64,000 nucleotides of DNA from Candidatus Rifleibacteriota bacterium (GCA_015232575.1 JADFZL010000002.1:520652-584651), one strand, 5' to 3'; positions 16,815-25,977 are shown, counted from the first letter of the stretch. A program made the numbers and translations. Notes: generated by a model from the sequence alone, not told the origin.

Positions 16815-19778
16815 TCAGGCGCCGGTTTCGAAGATTACGAGTTGTATTTTTCCATTTAAAACGCATGTTGCGACAAGCTTCGATGTAAGAATATCAAAAC
16901 TTAACGGAAAAACTGTGAGTGAACGGCTGAAAATACGATTTTCGAGTTCAAATGATTGTTTATTGCCGCTACTGGAAATAATTCTTGTCAGTGTTGGCTT
17001 GTCTGACAGTGAATCACTAATTCCCCATAAATCATTATTATTATCAAAAATAATTTGTTCAAAATCAGGATTTAATTTGGGAAGCTCATTTTTGTAAGTC
17101 TCAGAAAGAATTACCAGCCCCTTATTCTTTAGAAAGGCAGAAAAAATCAGATCTGAAGAAGATTTGATTCTGGGCAGAAAAACCAGTTTTTCATTGAATT
17201 CGCCGGATTTGAGTGTTTTTACTTCGGGGGAATCGGTTGTTATGAAATATTTTCCGTCTTCCTGTACAATGAAATGCTCTCCAGCGCTGTTAACCATAAA
17301 ATCAAAATCTTTTCCCGGCTCAAGCAGTTCTGTTATTGTCTTAAAAAGAATCACCGGTGTCTTGTCATCAGAGATACGGAAAAACGCTGTAAGAAGCTTA
17401 TCATTTTTGTACCCAGTTGCGATTATTGAAAATGAGTTATCTCTATCAAAAATACGGGCAGATTCGATTCGGTCAAAATCCTTAATTTCAATTTTTCCAG
17501 ATTCTTTCAGAGAATTTTCAAATCTTCTTATTCTAAGCGTATTTCCAATAGAACTTGCAATATAAATTTTCTTTCCAAAGTAGGTTGCCAGAATCAATCC
17601 ATCATTTTTGAAAGTAATTGAAGCTACTGGCTGACTGTTCAGGCCAATTTTGAAAATAGAAACTGTCCCGGCAGATGATCCGGCGATAAAACAGGAACCA
17701 TTGCTGCATGAGCTTCCATGAAATTCCTGAAGCAAAATACCGGTATCAATTATCTCAGGTTCATTGAAAACAGAAGATGTGTAGGACGTTTCAGATGATG
17801 TGGAATCAGGGCTGGAATTTGTATTTGAGGCTTGTGTAATTTCTGATCGTTTTTCAGAGATTGGCTCATAGGTATTTTGAGAAGGAAACTCAGAAAGAGA
17901 AAGAACAAGGTCGGGGATGTTAAATTCGCACAAATCAATTTTTGTGGAAGATGGCGAGCATGCGATAGAAATGGTATAAGTTCCGGGCTTAAGAGAATGT
18001 TTTGCTGAAATAAAATTATTGCCTGTTAATTCATGATTTAATTGAAAATACTCTTTTTCGTTCCGCGCAAAAATCTCAATGCTGTCTTCAGGGAAAGAAC
18101 CCTCAATGATGATGTTTTCAGATTGAACAGACACAGAATCTATTTTCGGAAATCTGGTTGTGAGATTAATATTGATTACTCTGGAAGAGCCTGGGCAAAT
18201 TAAAAACGGTTCAGCAAAAGAAGCAGGAAGAGAATAAAAATTATCTGTGGAAATCAGATATGAACCTGTTGAAAGATTTCCGAAGAAATATGAATCATTG
18301 TTTTCCCTCAGGATTTGGCTGCCATACTCAAGAAACTTTCCGCCGCCAACATCTCTTGAGATTCTTATACATGCAGGAAACTTCTGATTGATTCCGTTAA
18401 CAGAACCAGACAAGTCGATATACCATGGGTTTAAGACCACATTTATGCGATTCACTGATTTTGCTGGAATCTCAAGATTGTCAAGTTCTTTCAAGTCAGT
18501 TGAAATCTCATAACTGCCCTCTGGTTGAATCTGAAAAATTCCCTTTGGAAGATTCGAAAAAGTGAAAATTTCTTTGCTTTTGTTTCCTGAAAATGTGCAG
18601 GAAGCAACAATTTCAAGTGTCTGGCGATCAACAAGGTTTAATATCAGCGGATAATCCTGTTTCAGTCCATCTATTTCGATTTCAACTTGAGAAAAGACAT
18701 TTTCAACAGGCAGAGCGGCTTTATTTTCTTCTTCAACAGGTTGAACAGAGCTGCCTGCAGTAAATGTGGATTTTATTGCTGATACAGTTTCTGCTTCGAC
18801 GCTAAGCGATAGTGGAATAGAAATGCCGTTTCTGTGGTCTTCTGCGGTAAGGTCTGCTTGTCCTGCAGGAATGTTATCGAAGAAGAATTTTCCTGAAAAA
18901 TCAGTTATTGTAACAGCTGGGAAACTTTTAGAAAATATTACCGCAGGAAAAGTCATTCCTGAATTTTCAACTATTCTGCCAAGGATTTTGCCACATCCTT
19001 TTTGAAAGGGTGTTTCAGTAATAATTATATTATCCAGTTTTGTTTCCTGTTCAGGAAAAATTACAATTTCTTTTTGAAAAAATAGCATTTTATCGGGTTT
19101 GACAGCAATCAGTCTGAAAATACCGGGGGAAATATTCGTTATTCGAAAGCTTCCGTCTTTTCTGGTGAGAGTAAAAAATGGAGCCCCTGAAAGAAATACC
19201 AGGGCATTCTCAACTTCTTCCCCTTCATTTGAAAGGACTTTGCCGCAGAGTTCTCCATCCTGGTTATCAAGTGAAATAAGAACTGAAGATGATTCAGATG
19301 AAGGTCTTACGCCGGTTTTGATAGTATATTTTCCGGATGTCTGGTTGAAAGCAAGTAAGGTAAATTCAATTTTAGGAAGATTGTCGATTTGAAATGTTCC
19401 ATTTTCATTTACTTCAACTATTTTGTCGAAGAACCCGGGCTGAAGAAGGGCAGAAGCATCACAGAAAGATTTTTCGGGGTCGCCGCTCTTGAAACATCTT
19501 ATCCCAAGTTGCATCGCCTTATGCGGAGCAATAAGAGCCACTTTAATGTCTTTGAAATTCAGAATATCAGAGTTTTCTGATTTTTTAATTTCCCCGCAAA
19601 TTGTGCCGGGCAGAAGACTTGAATTGTTATTTAGTGTAAGACCGACAGGATTATTTCCAGTTCTCTGCTCATCGTTCTGGCAGCCGGAAATAAAAAATGA
19701 CATAAAAGCGAGGAGCAAAATAAACTTTGCAGCCTTTATGTTAGATTGCTTGTTGTACTCAAAATAATTCACTTTCAT
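16815..19778 (-). CDS. Large lipoprotein with carboxypeptidase-regulatory-like repeats
   Basis: The protein has 987 aa. The lipobox is FISGC with C33 as the lipidated residue. From about 50 to 600 there are several immunoglobulin-like carboxypeptidase regulatory-type repeats (GEVVENALVFLSGAPF, then KDGSFRITNISPGIFRL, GKFFFDNIPAG, IFQIQPEGSYEI and similar 'ground-form plus prose' modules). A Ser/Thr/Asn-rich linker spans about 640-675. The C-terminal third has repeated beta-blade-like segments (SVFNEPEIIDTG, SSCSNGSCFIAGSSAGTV), which suggests a propeller. It is probably an envelope-surface binding protein; no enzymatic motif is seen. It begins the minus-strand operon with the flippase-like gene and the kinase. 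Confidence 0.7.
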   Translation of the reverse strand: MKVNYFEYNKQSNIKAAKFILLLAFMSFFISGCQNDEQRTGNNPVGLTLNNNSSLLPGTICGEIKKSENSDILNFKDIKVALIAPHKAMQLGIRCFKSGDPEKSFCDASALLQPGFFDKIVEVNENGTFQIDNLPKIEFTLLAFNQTSGKYTIKTGVRPSSESSSVLISLDNQDGELCGKVLSNEGEEVENALVFLSGAPFFTLTRKDGSFRITNISPGIFRLIAVKPDKMLFFQKEIVIFPEQETKLDNIIITETPFQKGCGKILGRIVENSGMTFPAVIFSKSFPAVTITDFSGKFFFDNIPAGQADLTAEDHRNGISIPLSLSVEAETVSAIKSTFTAGSSVQPVEEENKAALPVENVFSQVEIEIDGLKQDYPLILNLVDRQTLEIVASCTFSGNKSKEIFTFSNLPKGIFQIQPEGSYEISTDLKELDNLEIPAKSVNRINVVLNPWYIDLSGSVNGINQKFPACIRISRDVGGGKFLEYGSQILRENNDSYFFGNLSTGSYLISTDNFYSLPASFAEPFLICPGSSRVININLTTRFPKIDSVSVQSENIIIEGSFPEDSIEIFARNEKEYFQLNHELTGNNFISAKHSLKPGTYTISIACSPSSTKIDLCEFNIPDLVLSLSEFPSQNTYEPISEKRSEITQASNTNSSPDSTSSETSYTSSVFNEPEIIDTGILLQEFHGSSCSNGSCFIAGSSAGTVSIFKIGLNSQPVASITFKNDGLILATYFGKKIYIASSIGNTLRIRRFENSLKESGKIEIKDFDRIESARIFDRDNSFSIIATGYKNDKLLTAFFRISDDKTPVILFKTITELLEPGKDFDFMVNSAGEHFIVQEDGKYFITTDSPEVKTLKSGEFNEKLVFLPRIKSSSDLIFSAFLKNKGLVILSETYKNELPKLNPDFEQIIFDNNNDLWGISDSLSDKPTLTRIISSSGNKQSFELENRIFSRSLTVFPLSFDILTSKLVATCVLNGKIQLVIFETGA

Positions 19779-20337
19779 TTACCAGCATATTAATATACCT
19801 TATCACAGTTTTTTTCAAGTTTTTTTTTCAACATACAAAGCATTTCGGTGGAAATCCCAAATGTCAAAAGCTCATGAGAGTAATTACCTGCATTTTCCGG
19901 AAAATTGATGGTGTCACAAAGTGCGAGGGGGTTACTATCCCAGTACTTGGGGAACGATTTATAGCGCCCATTTGAACAACAAATTTTCAAAGCAGCTATG
20001 ATTGATTTGTGATTCGATGGGATTTCAAAAGGAGCGGCTTGAAAGATACAAATAAATATGCTAGGATAAACGCGCTAAATAAGTGAAATTGTAGCACTTA
20101 TCATTGCTCATTGAAAAATTCCTGTTTTTCTCGATATAAATTTTCAAAATTGAGACTATTTTCGTGAAAAAAACGTGAATATCAGTGCGCATTTATGTAA
20201 AACAGATTTATGGTTGTTTGAGTGGTGATTTCAGGGTTCGAGACTGATAAATTGACATCATAAATCTTGGTGATACCGTGAAATCGAAAAACGAAATATC
20301 AGTTTAGGTATTCCACGCTAGAGGGGAGTAAATCTTT
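19779..20337. other. Divergent intergenic region upstream of the RiPP locus
   Basis: This 559-nt AT-rich gap separates the lipoprotein gene (minus) from the first plus-strand gene of the peptide locus. TTGACA at 20252-20257 is a possible -35, but no good -10 follows at normal spacing. A GAGGGGAG ribosome site lies at 20321-20328. No gene is supported; a 66-codon minus-strand frame here lacks a ribosome site and any family signature. Confidence 0.5.
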
Positions 20338-21285
20338 TTGATTTTTCAGGTTTCTTATCCTCAAAGTTTATTAATCAAAAAAAGGCCTCAATCAAATGAT
20401 TTTGAAGCTTTTTTTCAGACACTTTTCAAATGTATTAAAGAACGTGGTCATATTTTGAAAATAGCTGTCGATTCTTTAGCTCCCACAGCAAGTCCAGGGG
20501 TTATTTCCATTTTAATTCATTCCACTGGTAAACAGATTAATACCTGGTATATTAAACGAGGCTATCTCAGGAAGCAATTTTATCTTGATTCTATGGGTTA
20601 TTCAGGCTGGTCTGAGCTTGCCCGGTCACGGGACTTGTTTGAAGAGTCGCAACTTGAAGACGAGCAGAGTTCCAGATTGTTTGTTGAGAATTATCGTAAT
20701 AACAACCTCGAAAAAAATATCAGCAAATGGCCTCAACCTGAAAAGCATTTTGAGCCTGGAGAAAGAAGTTATTATTTTCTTCCTCTGCAGATTTTCGAGG
20801 ACTTTGTAATACAACTTTCGAGGATTGATTACTTCTCATTTGTAAAGGCAGTTGCCCGGGCAGTTCGGGAGTCAGATAGTGATTTGATTATAAAGCGTCA
20901 TCCTTTATGCAAGTCAAAAGAGGTATTCACACTCTTGTCAGAATTGTCCCTTCAGCCTGAAATTAAAATTTCTAACAGATCGGTATGCAGTCTCATAAAA
21001 AACAGCAAGGGTGTAATATGCATTAACTCAGGAGTCGGTTTTGAATCATTGTTTTATTATAAGCCGGTCATCAATGCTGGGGATTCGGACTATGGATGGG
21101 TGACTTCTCAGGTACAAACTCTGGAAGAAGTATATTCTTTCCAGACAATTGCCCGAAAACCCGTTAATTCAAGCTCAATAGCTAAATTTCTTAATTACAC
21201 ATGCAATAAATACTTCGTGAATTACGACGATGAATCAATGATGCACTCAAGGCTTGAGAGAATAGAAAAAATGGCAATAGTGTGA
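20338..21285 (+). CDS. Capsule-polysaccharide-biosynthesis-like protein (KpsS/LipB type)
   Basis: The protein has 315 aa, starting at TTG 9 nt after GAGGGGAG. The C-terminal half resembles PF05159 capsule proteins: the FLPLQIFEDFVIQL entry motif, LIIKRHPLCKSKE, a short strand-turn with NSKGVICINSGVGFESLFYY, then KPVINAGDSDYG. Those proteins are Kdo glycosyltransferases or capsule-export factors with a GT-B-like fold. It is shorter than usual family members and its first 100 residues are divergent, so the role is uncertain. It opens the plus-strand run that includes the peptide precursor and may add a sugar or belong to a surface-glycan function. Confidence 0.6.
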   Translation: MIFQVSYPQSLLIKKRPQSNDFEAFFQTLFKCIKERGHILKIAVDSLAPTASPGVISILIHSTGKQINTWYIKRGYLRKQFYLDSMGYSGWSELARSRDLFEESQLEDEQSSRLFVENYRNNNLEKNISKWPQPEKHFEPGERSYYFLPLQIFEDFVIQLSRIDYFSFVKAVARAVRESDSDLIIKRHPLCKSKEVFTLLSELSLQPEIKISNRSVCSLIKNSKGVICINSGVGFESLFYYKPVINAGDSDYGWVTSQVQTLEEVYSFQTIARKPVNSSSIAKFLNYTCNKYFVNYDDESMMHSRLERIEKMAIV

Positions 21286-21512
21286 TCAATATAATTTTCC
21301 ACATCAATTGCTAATTAAGCTCAGAATTATGATAGATAAAGGTTTTTAAAAAATCGAAATCACCAAAGTTTAAATGAAGAAAGTTTTGTATTACATGCTG
21401 TAGAGAATTTTGATGGGTAAAGGCTGAATTTACCTTTCATGCTTGTGTATACTACTGAAGGGATGTAAAATAGGACAAATTTAGTTTTTAAATTGGAAAT
21501 AATGGAGAAAAA

Positions 21513-22244
21513 ATGCCCCTGAATAGCATCTCTGATTGGATTCAGCCACAGCACTTGACTTCGGAAGCGATAGCCCATTATTCTGGAGTAATGGCTTCAA
21601 ACCCTGAAAAAATAGTGGTAATAGACGATTTTCTTTTTGACAGGCATATCCGGAATTTTCAGGAACTAATGGAAAAGGCTGGCAGAAAAGAGCTGATCTA
21701 CGGTCTTCCGGGTGATCCACCAAGGGTCAGTCGAGAAAAGTGGCTTTCTGTACCAGAGGAAAAGCGATTTTACACATTCCTTGAAGTTTCTGGCCCAAAT
21801 TCAGGATACGAGATGAGTGAAGCTTATCTGACGCATCTTTTATGGCGTGCTTTTCTTAAATCACAGCAGTTTTTCGACTTCATATTTGAAATAAGTGGTT
21901 TGAAAGTAAACAGTGTTGATTGTGTCAATGCAAAGGAGTTTGCAAAGGGTCATTTTCTTCGTGAGCACTGCGATACTTACCCTAATAGAAAGATTGAGTT
22001 CGTGCTCGGATTTTCTTCTGACTGGAAGCGTGAATATGGTGGTCAGTTTCTGTTTTTCCGGAACGAAAACTCAGTTTGGAAACAAAGTGCCGATGTTGAA
22101 TATAAGTATAATCGAATGCTTATGTTTGTACCAATGAAAGGTTTTTTTCATGCAGCTTCGCCTAGAACATTGGAAGCGGAGGATGTTAAACGCTGGAATT
22201 ACACCGTGTTTTTTAGTCAAATTCCTGGTAAGTCAGACTCATAA
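21513..22244 (+). CDS. Fe(II)/2-oxoglutarate-dependent oxygenase
   Basis: The 243-aa protein has the jelly-roll iron triad H152-x-D154 (LREHCDTYP) and H213 (GFFHAASPR). R227 (KRWNYTVFF) is placed to bind 2-oxoglutarate. The spacing fits prolyl-4-hydroxylase-like 2OG-FeII_Oxy_3 proteins. The reaction would be hydroxylation or another C-H oxidation in the cytoplasm. GGAGA precedes the ATG. It ends 17 nt before the PqqD gene, so the precursor peptide is the obvious candidate substrate; iron/2OG hydroxylases tailor some lasso peptides. Substrate is inference. Confidence 0.8.
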   Translation: MPLNSISDWIQPQHLTSEAIAHYSGVMASNPEKIVVIDDFLFDRHIRNFQELMEKAGRKELIYGLPGDPPRVSREKWLSVPEEKRFYTFLEVSGPNSGYEMSEAYLTHLLWRAFLKSQQFFDFIFEISGLKVNSVDCVNAKEFAKGHFLREHCDTYPNRKIEFVLGFSSDWKREYGGQFLFFRNENSVWKQSADVEYKYNRMLMFVPMKGFFHAASPRTLEAEDVKRWNYTVFFSQIPGKSDS

Positions 22245-22261
22245 TATATTCAGGAGAAAAA

Positions 22262-22570
22262 ATGTTGAATCTTCAGACAAGTGTTATTCGGCATGATAGA
22301 ATTGTGTCTACTCTGGTTGATAACGAAGTTGTGATGCTGGATTCGGATAGCGGTTCATATCGAGCCCTGAATGCGGTCGGAACATATATATGGGAGTTGT
22401 TGAAAGAGAGTAGAAATGTAAGAGAAATTTGTGATGCTGTTATGGAAGAATTTGATGTGGAAAAGGCTATATGTGAAAAAGAAATTCCAGAATTTGTTGA
22501 AAAGTTGATTTCTGAAAATTTGCTGGTTATGAATCCGGATAAATTTTTTGATCTGAAAAAGGAATGGTAA
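22262..22570 (+). CDS. PqqD-family RiPP recognition element (lasso B1-like)
   Basis: The 102-aa protein is a single PqqD/RRE domain: VDNEVVMLDSDSGSYRALNA, then WELLKESRNVREICDAVMEEF and a C-terminal helix pair. These winged-helix domains bind the leader of a precursor peptide and present it to modifying enzymes. The ribosome site is CAGGAG. The gene's stop overlaps the region where the precursor begins, so the leader-binding protein and its likely ligand are translationally coupled. Among RiPP classes a discrete RRE next to an AsnB-like enzyme is the lasso arrangement. Confidence 0.9.
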   Translation: MLNLQTSVIRHDRIVSTLVDNEVVMLDSDSGSYRALNAVGTYIWELLKESRNVREICDAVMEEFDVEKAICEKEIPEFVEKLISENLLVMNPDKFFDLKKEW

Positions 22571-22578
22571 TTGCCATT

Positions 22579-22746
22579 ATGCAAACTACAAAAGATTTAC
22601 CAGCCCAAAAGGCTGCCCTTGAAGAAAAAACTAAAGACAGAAAAGCAAAACGGATCTATCAGACCCCCGAACTGATTAATCTTGATGTTGCCAAAGACAC
22701 CTTTAATGCTGGCCCGACATTTCTTGATTCCGGCGCATTTTCCTGA
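22579..22746 (+). CDS. RiPP precursor peptide (lasso-like leader)
   Basis: The peptide has 55 aa from the ATG at 22579; an in-frame ATG at 22564, overlapping the pqqD-like stop, would add five residues. The N-terminal half is charged and helical. Residues 27-41 read YQTPELINLDVAKDT, which matches the lasso leader pattern Y-x-x-P-x-L followed by a Thr near the cleavage site; the usual Gly is replaced by Asp36. The short end NAGPTFLDSGAFS (43-55) is the probable core. Asp50 is residue 8 if cleavage follows Phe42 (Thr41 at -2) or residue 7 if it follows Asn43, both within known macrolactam ring sizes. The last residue is Ser. There are no cysteines, so thioether chemistry is excluded. Confidence 0.75.
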   Translation: MQTTKDLPAQKAALEEKTKDRKAKRIYQTPELINLDVAKDTFNAGPTFLDSGAFS

Positions 22747-22753
22747 CTGAAAA

Positions 22754-23416
22754 GTGATCTCTTCAAACTGCCAGGAAAGTCGCAGCATAGTAGTTTCTAA
22801 TCCAAGAAGCGGTTTTCACTGGTTGAGATATTGTCTGGAATTTTTTTCCGGGAGGCCAACTCCGGGAAAGCCGCTGATTCATGATAATGGGGAAATGATA
22901 ATCAGCAGAACACACGACGTAAGGGGAAATACCTGCAAAGGGTCTCCTGATTGTTGGAGGCCCCTGCTTGATTCAAAAGGTTTTCCTCTGTTCAAAAAGA
23001 TGGTTTTGTTGCTTAGAGATTTTCGTGAATGTTGCCTCGATGAGTCGAATACCGAAATTGACCTGCTGGAAGTTTATGCTGGAAATCTGAGAGCTTATGA
23101 TAAATTTTCGGGTGAGAAGATTCTGATATATTATGAAAACATGGTGAAAAACTTTTCGGAAGTCTCACGCGTATTGGATTTCCTTGGAATTTCACATAAT
23201 CCCGGCGAATTCGATCTTGAGTTTCATCGGAGGAAATCAATCATGGTTTACCATCGGCGGCGTTTTTCTTACACGAGAAACGATTTGTTCAATTTTCATT
23301 TCCATTCCGACAAAGCTTCTCCTGAGGCCGTTGCGAATATCGAATCAAGAATTACTTCACTTTTGGAAAAAGAATTGCGCGAAAAATATTTATCGTGTTA
23401 TCTGAAAGAAGTATGA
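22754..23416 (+). CDS. Sulfotransferase family protein (first of three)
   Basis: The protein has 220 aa, starting at GTG 7 nt after the precursor's stop. The 5'-phosphosulfate-binding loop is SNPRSGFHWLR (residues 15-25), and a later LLLRDFRECCLDE matches the 3'-phosphate-binding strand (R-D-x-x-x). The C-terminal ILIYYENMVKNFSEVSRVL resembles the end of PAPS-dependent sulfotransferases. It would move sulfate from PAPS to a hydroxyl in the cytoplasm. Position directly behind the precursor makes the peptide (Ser or Thr in the core) a candidate acceptor, though this is inferred. No strong ribosome site is seen, so coupling to the precursor is likely. Confidence 0.7.
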   Translation: MISSNCQESRSIVVSNPRSGFHWLRYCLEFFSGRPTPGKPLIHDNGEMIISRTHDVRGNTCKGSPDCWRPLLDSKGFPLFKKMVLLLRDFRECCLDESNTEIDLLEVYAGNLRAYDKFSGEKILIYYENMVKNFSEVSRVLDFLGISHNPGEFDLEFHRRKSIMVYHRRRFSYTRNDLFNFHFHSDKASPEAVANIESRITSLLEKELREKYLSCYLKEV

Positions 23417-23476
23417 AACTTTTTCGTCATTATGAACCATAAAGAGTGCTCACTTAAATGAGCAGCAGAGGCAGGA

Positions 23477-24925
23477 GTGGAAAAATCATATACAGAAAGA
23501 TGTGAAGAGGATTATCGCAAATGGCAGTTCAAGCTCCAGGTTTCTGATGATGTTGTGAATGAAGCAACAGTTGCCAGAGATTCATTGCTGGCTTCATTTA
23601 ATTCGGCAAATCTGGTTTTCTGTTCGGGTGGAACAAAGATTATTAAAGGTGATCTTTCACCTGGATGCAAAACCTGCATGAATGGTACAGTTTCTTTTTT
23701 GTACATTAACGGACTTTGCACGAGAAATTGTTTTTTTTGCCCTCAAAATCGAAGAATGGAGTCTGAAAGGGCACCAATTTCCGCTGAATTAACATTTAAC
23801 GACCCAGATCTTTATGTTGAATATCTATACAAATGTGGTTTTAAAGGGGTTGGAATTACCGGTGGGGAGCCATTGATGGTTTTTGAAAGACTTTTGCTGT
23901 TCTTAAAAAGCATAAAAAATAAATTCGACCGGAACATGTATACCTGGATTTATACCAATGGTGATTTACTCGATGAGTATAAATTAACGGAATTAAAAAA
24001 TGCCGGGCTGGATGAAATAAGATTCAATCTGAGCGCCCGGGATTATGATCTTGAACCGGTTATTCTGTCCAGACGCTTTTTCGATGCCATTACAATTGAA
24101 ATTCCGACTATGCCTGAAGATGAAATGATTGTTCGGGTTATTATGCAGGAAATTGCGAAAATTGGCGTTAGAAATCTGAATCTTCACCCGTTATCCTTGT
24201 CGAAGTATAATTTGAAAAATGTGCTCGCTCGAAATTATTTGATTATTCATTCTCCATATAATTCTCCGATTGTCTTTGACTCAGAAATGACTGCTCTTAG
24301 CCTTATGAAATACGCTGCGGAAAAGCAATTCGACTTTTCCTTAAATTATTGTACCCGCCTCTTTAAAAAGATATATCAGAGTTGTGGCTTGAGAAAACGG
24401 TTTGCGAATTATGCAAAAGCGAAATTTGAAAGTATCAGCGATTCTGGCTATGTAATGCGGCTTTCGCTTAAAGATTCAGCAGAAAATATTGGCAAAATTA
24501 TTTCCGTATTCGAAAAAAGTTCAGTCTGTTCGAGTCTTTGGAAAGTCGAAAAAAACAACTCGGAGCTTTTTTTTCACGTTGACCTTATCAGTTTAATTCC
24601 TTCGGACAAAAGCAATCTTTCATTAATGTGTTTCGAAGCTCTGGTTGTTCCGGGTCTGTTGCGGAATGAAATGGAAGCAGGTTCTAATGACAAATTGCCT
24701 GTTGGGTTGAAGCTTGTCATGAAAGAAGAAAATCTCAGCTCTGGTATTATAAAGGCTTTTATATCAGGGCTTTTCCCTCAATCCTCTGAAAAACATCAAA
24801 TATTTAGAGATTTCAAGCATCTTGTGGAGCTTGAAGAGGATTCGCTGCGGTTGGTAAGTACTAGAGAATATTGGCAGAAAATTAAGGGTCAGGCTTTCTT
24901 TTCGAAAGCGACTTCAAATGTCTGA
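23477..24925 (+). CDS. COG2108-like radical SAM protein
   Basis: The protein has 482 aa, starting at GTG after GGCAGGA. The 4Fe-4S/SAM motif is C81-T-R-N-C85-F-F-C88. An upstream pair in GDLSPGCKTCMNG (C64, C67) is characteristic of the COG2108 group related to pyruvate-formate-lyase activators. GITGGEP (about 128-134) and WIYTNG complete the core; the C-terminal 180 residues are unassigned. COG2108 proteins have no established substrate that I know of. It overlaps the next radical SAM gene by 8 nt, so both are probably made together and may act on one substrate. Confidence 0.75.
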   Translation: MEKSYTERCEEDYRKWQFKLQVSDDVVNEATVARDSLLASFNSANLVFCSGGTKIIKGDLSPGCKTCMNGTVSFLYINGLCTRNCFFCPQNRRMESERAPISAELTFNDPDLYVEYLYKCGFKGVGITGGEPLMVFERLLLFLKSIKNKFDRNMYTWIYTNGDLLDEYKLTELKNAGLDEIRFNLSARDYDLEPVILSRRFFDAITIEIPTMPEDEMIVRVIMQEIAKIGVRNLNLHPLSLSKYNLKNVLARNYLIIHSPYNSPIVFDSEMTALSLMKYAAEKQFDFSLNYCTRLFKKIYQSCGLRKRFANYAKAKFESISDSGYVMRLSLKDSAENIGKIISVFEKSSVCSSLWKVEKNNSELFFHVDLISLIPSDKSNLSLMCFEALVVPGLLRNEMEAGSNDKLPVGLKLVMKEENLSSGIIKAFISGLFPQSSEKHQIFRDFKHLVELEEDSLRLVSTREYWQKIKGQAFFSKATSNV

Positions 24926-25946
24926 TTTTTGTCTGAATTATCCAATAAGTTTTGAGAAATTGATCCGCGAAAACAGGATTGAATTCCCTTTGAATTATCG
25001 ACATTTTGTTCAAACGGGAGTTATCGCCAAAACGCCACGTTCTGTCTCGCTGGAAACAACTGCCACTTGTCAACTGTCATGTAAAATGTGCGACAGGGGT
25101 GGTATTCGTCGTAAAACCATGTACATGCCAGACGAGGTTTTCATTGCGGCAATCAGAAACCTGGCTCCTTATCGTCCAAAGCTTAATTTCAACGGTATGG
25201 GTGAACCTTTGCTGGACGAAAAGCTTCCCGAACGAATTGCTTATGCCGGCAGTCATGGATTTGATATACTGGGATTGGTCACCAATGGTTTATTGTTGAC
25301 TCCTCAGATTTCCAGAGAATTAATAGCAGCAGGTATTCGCCGCATTACCATTTCCCTGGATGGTAATGATCAGGCTTCACACGAAAGCGGGCATACGACT
25401 GCCAGTTATCAAGCCGTTACAGAAAATATTGAAAGCCTGGTCAGGATCTCCAGGGAATTGTTCGCTGAACATCTGGAGATCGTTTTACGTGTTACAATTC
25501 AGAAAAAGAATCTGGCTTCAATCCCTTCAATCTTTATGCGCTGGCACGACAAAGTTTCATTCATAAAAGTGAATTTTGTCTATCAATATGGTAATGTACA
25601 AACCGACCCGGTGGTTCCATTCAGATGGAAGGAACGAATTCCATGCCCCAGCATGCTGTCAGGATTGATGATACTGACAAACGGTGATACAACGATATGT
25701 TGCATGGGTGATATAAATGCCGACTTGCGAGTTGGAAATGTCACTTCCGATAGGCTCGATAAGTTATATTCAGGGGAAATTGCACAAAGCATTCGAAACA
25801 AACACCTGTCTGGCGACCTGGAATCTCTGCCGGTTTGTCAGCGCTGTGCAGGTTGTACAATCAGCAGCTTTTACTTCGGTACTTTAGCAAGATCAATAGA
25901 GACTGAATGCATGAAATATGTTAATTCTGCTGCGGTGGAAAAATGA
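24918..25946 (+). CDS. Radical SAM/SPASM peptide maturase-like protein
   Basis: The 342-aa protein carries the cluster motif C51-x3-C55-x2-C58 (TATCQLSCKMC). FNGMGEPLL, LVTNGLLL and ITISLDG are standard radical SAM core motifs. The C-terminal region has SPASM-type auxiliary-cluster cysteines (ERIPCPSM, DTTICCMGDI, VCQRCAGC). SPASM proteins mature peptides by C-C, C-S or epimerisation chemistry, or modify other substrates. It lacks an N-terminal RRE, which the separate PqqD protein could supply. Its start overlaps the preceding stop by 8 nt. Confidence 0.85.
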   Translation: MSDFCLNYPISFEKLIRENRIEFPLNYRHFVQTGVIAKTPRSVSLETTATCQLSCKMCDRGGIRRKTMYMPDEVFIAAIRNLAPYRPKLNFNGMGEPLLDEKLPERIAYAGSHGFDILGLVTNGLLLTPQISRELIAAGIRRITISLDGNDQASHESGHTTASYQAVTENIESLVRISRELFAEHLEIVLRVTIQKKNLASIPSIFMRWHDKVSFIKVNFVYQYGNVQTDPVVPFRWKERIPCPSMLSGLMILTNGDTTICCMGDINADLRVGNVTSDRLDKLYSGEIAQSIRNKHLSGDLESLPVCQRCAGCTISSFYFGTLARSIETECMKYVNSAAVEK

Positions 25947-25977
25947 AATGGTTCGAAATCGTGCTTCTGCAAGTTAA

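Noticed and set aside
19790..19990. 66-codon minus-strand frame upstream of the lipoprotein gene
   Set aside because: No ribosome site, no hydrophobic or domain signature, and it lies in the probable promoter region.
22564..22578. Upstream ATG as the precursor start
   Set aside because: It begins directly on the only Shine-Dalgarno-like GGA with no spacer, and adds only five residues; kept as an alternative rather than chosen.
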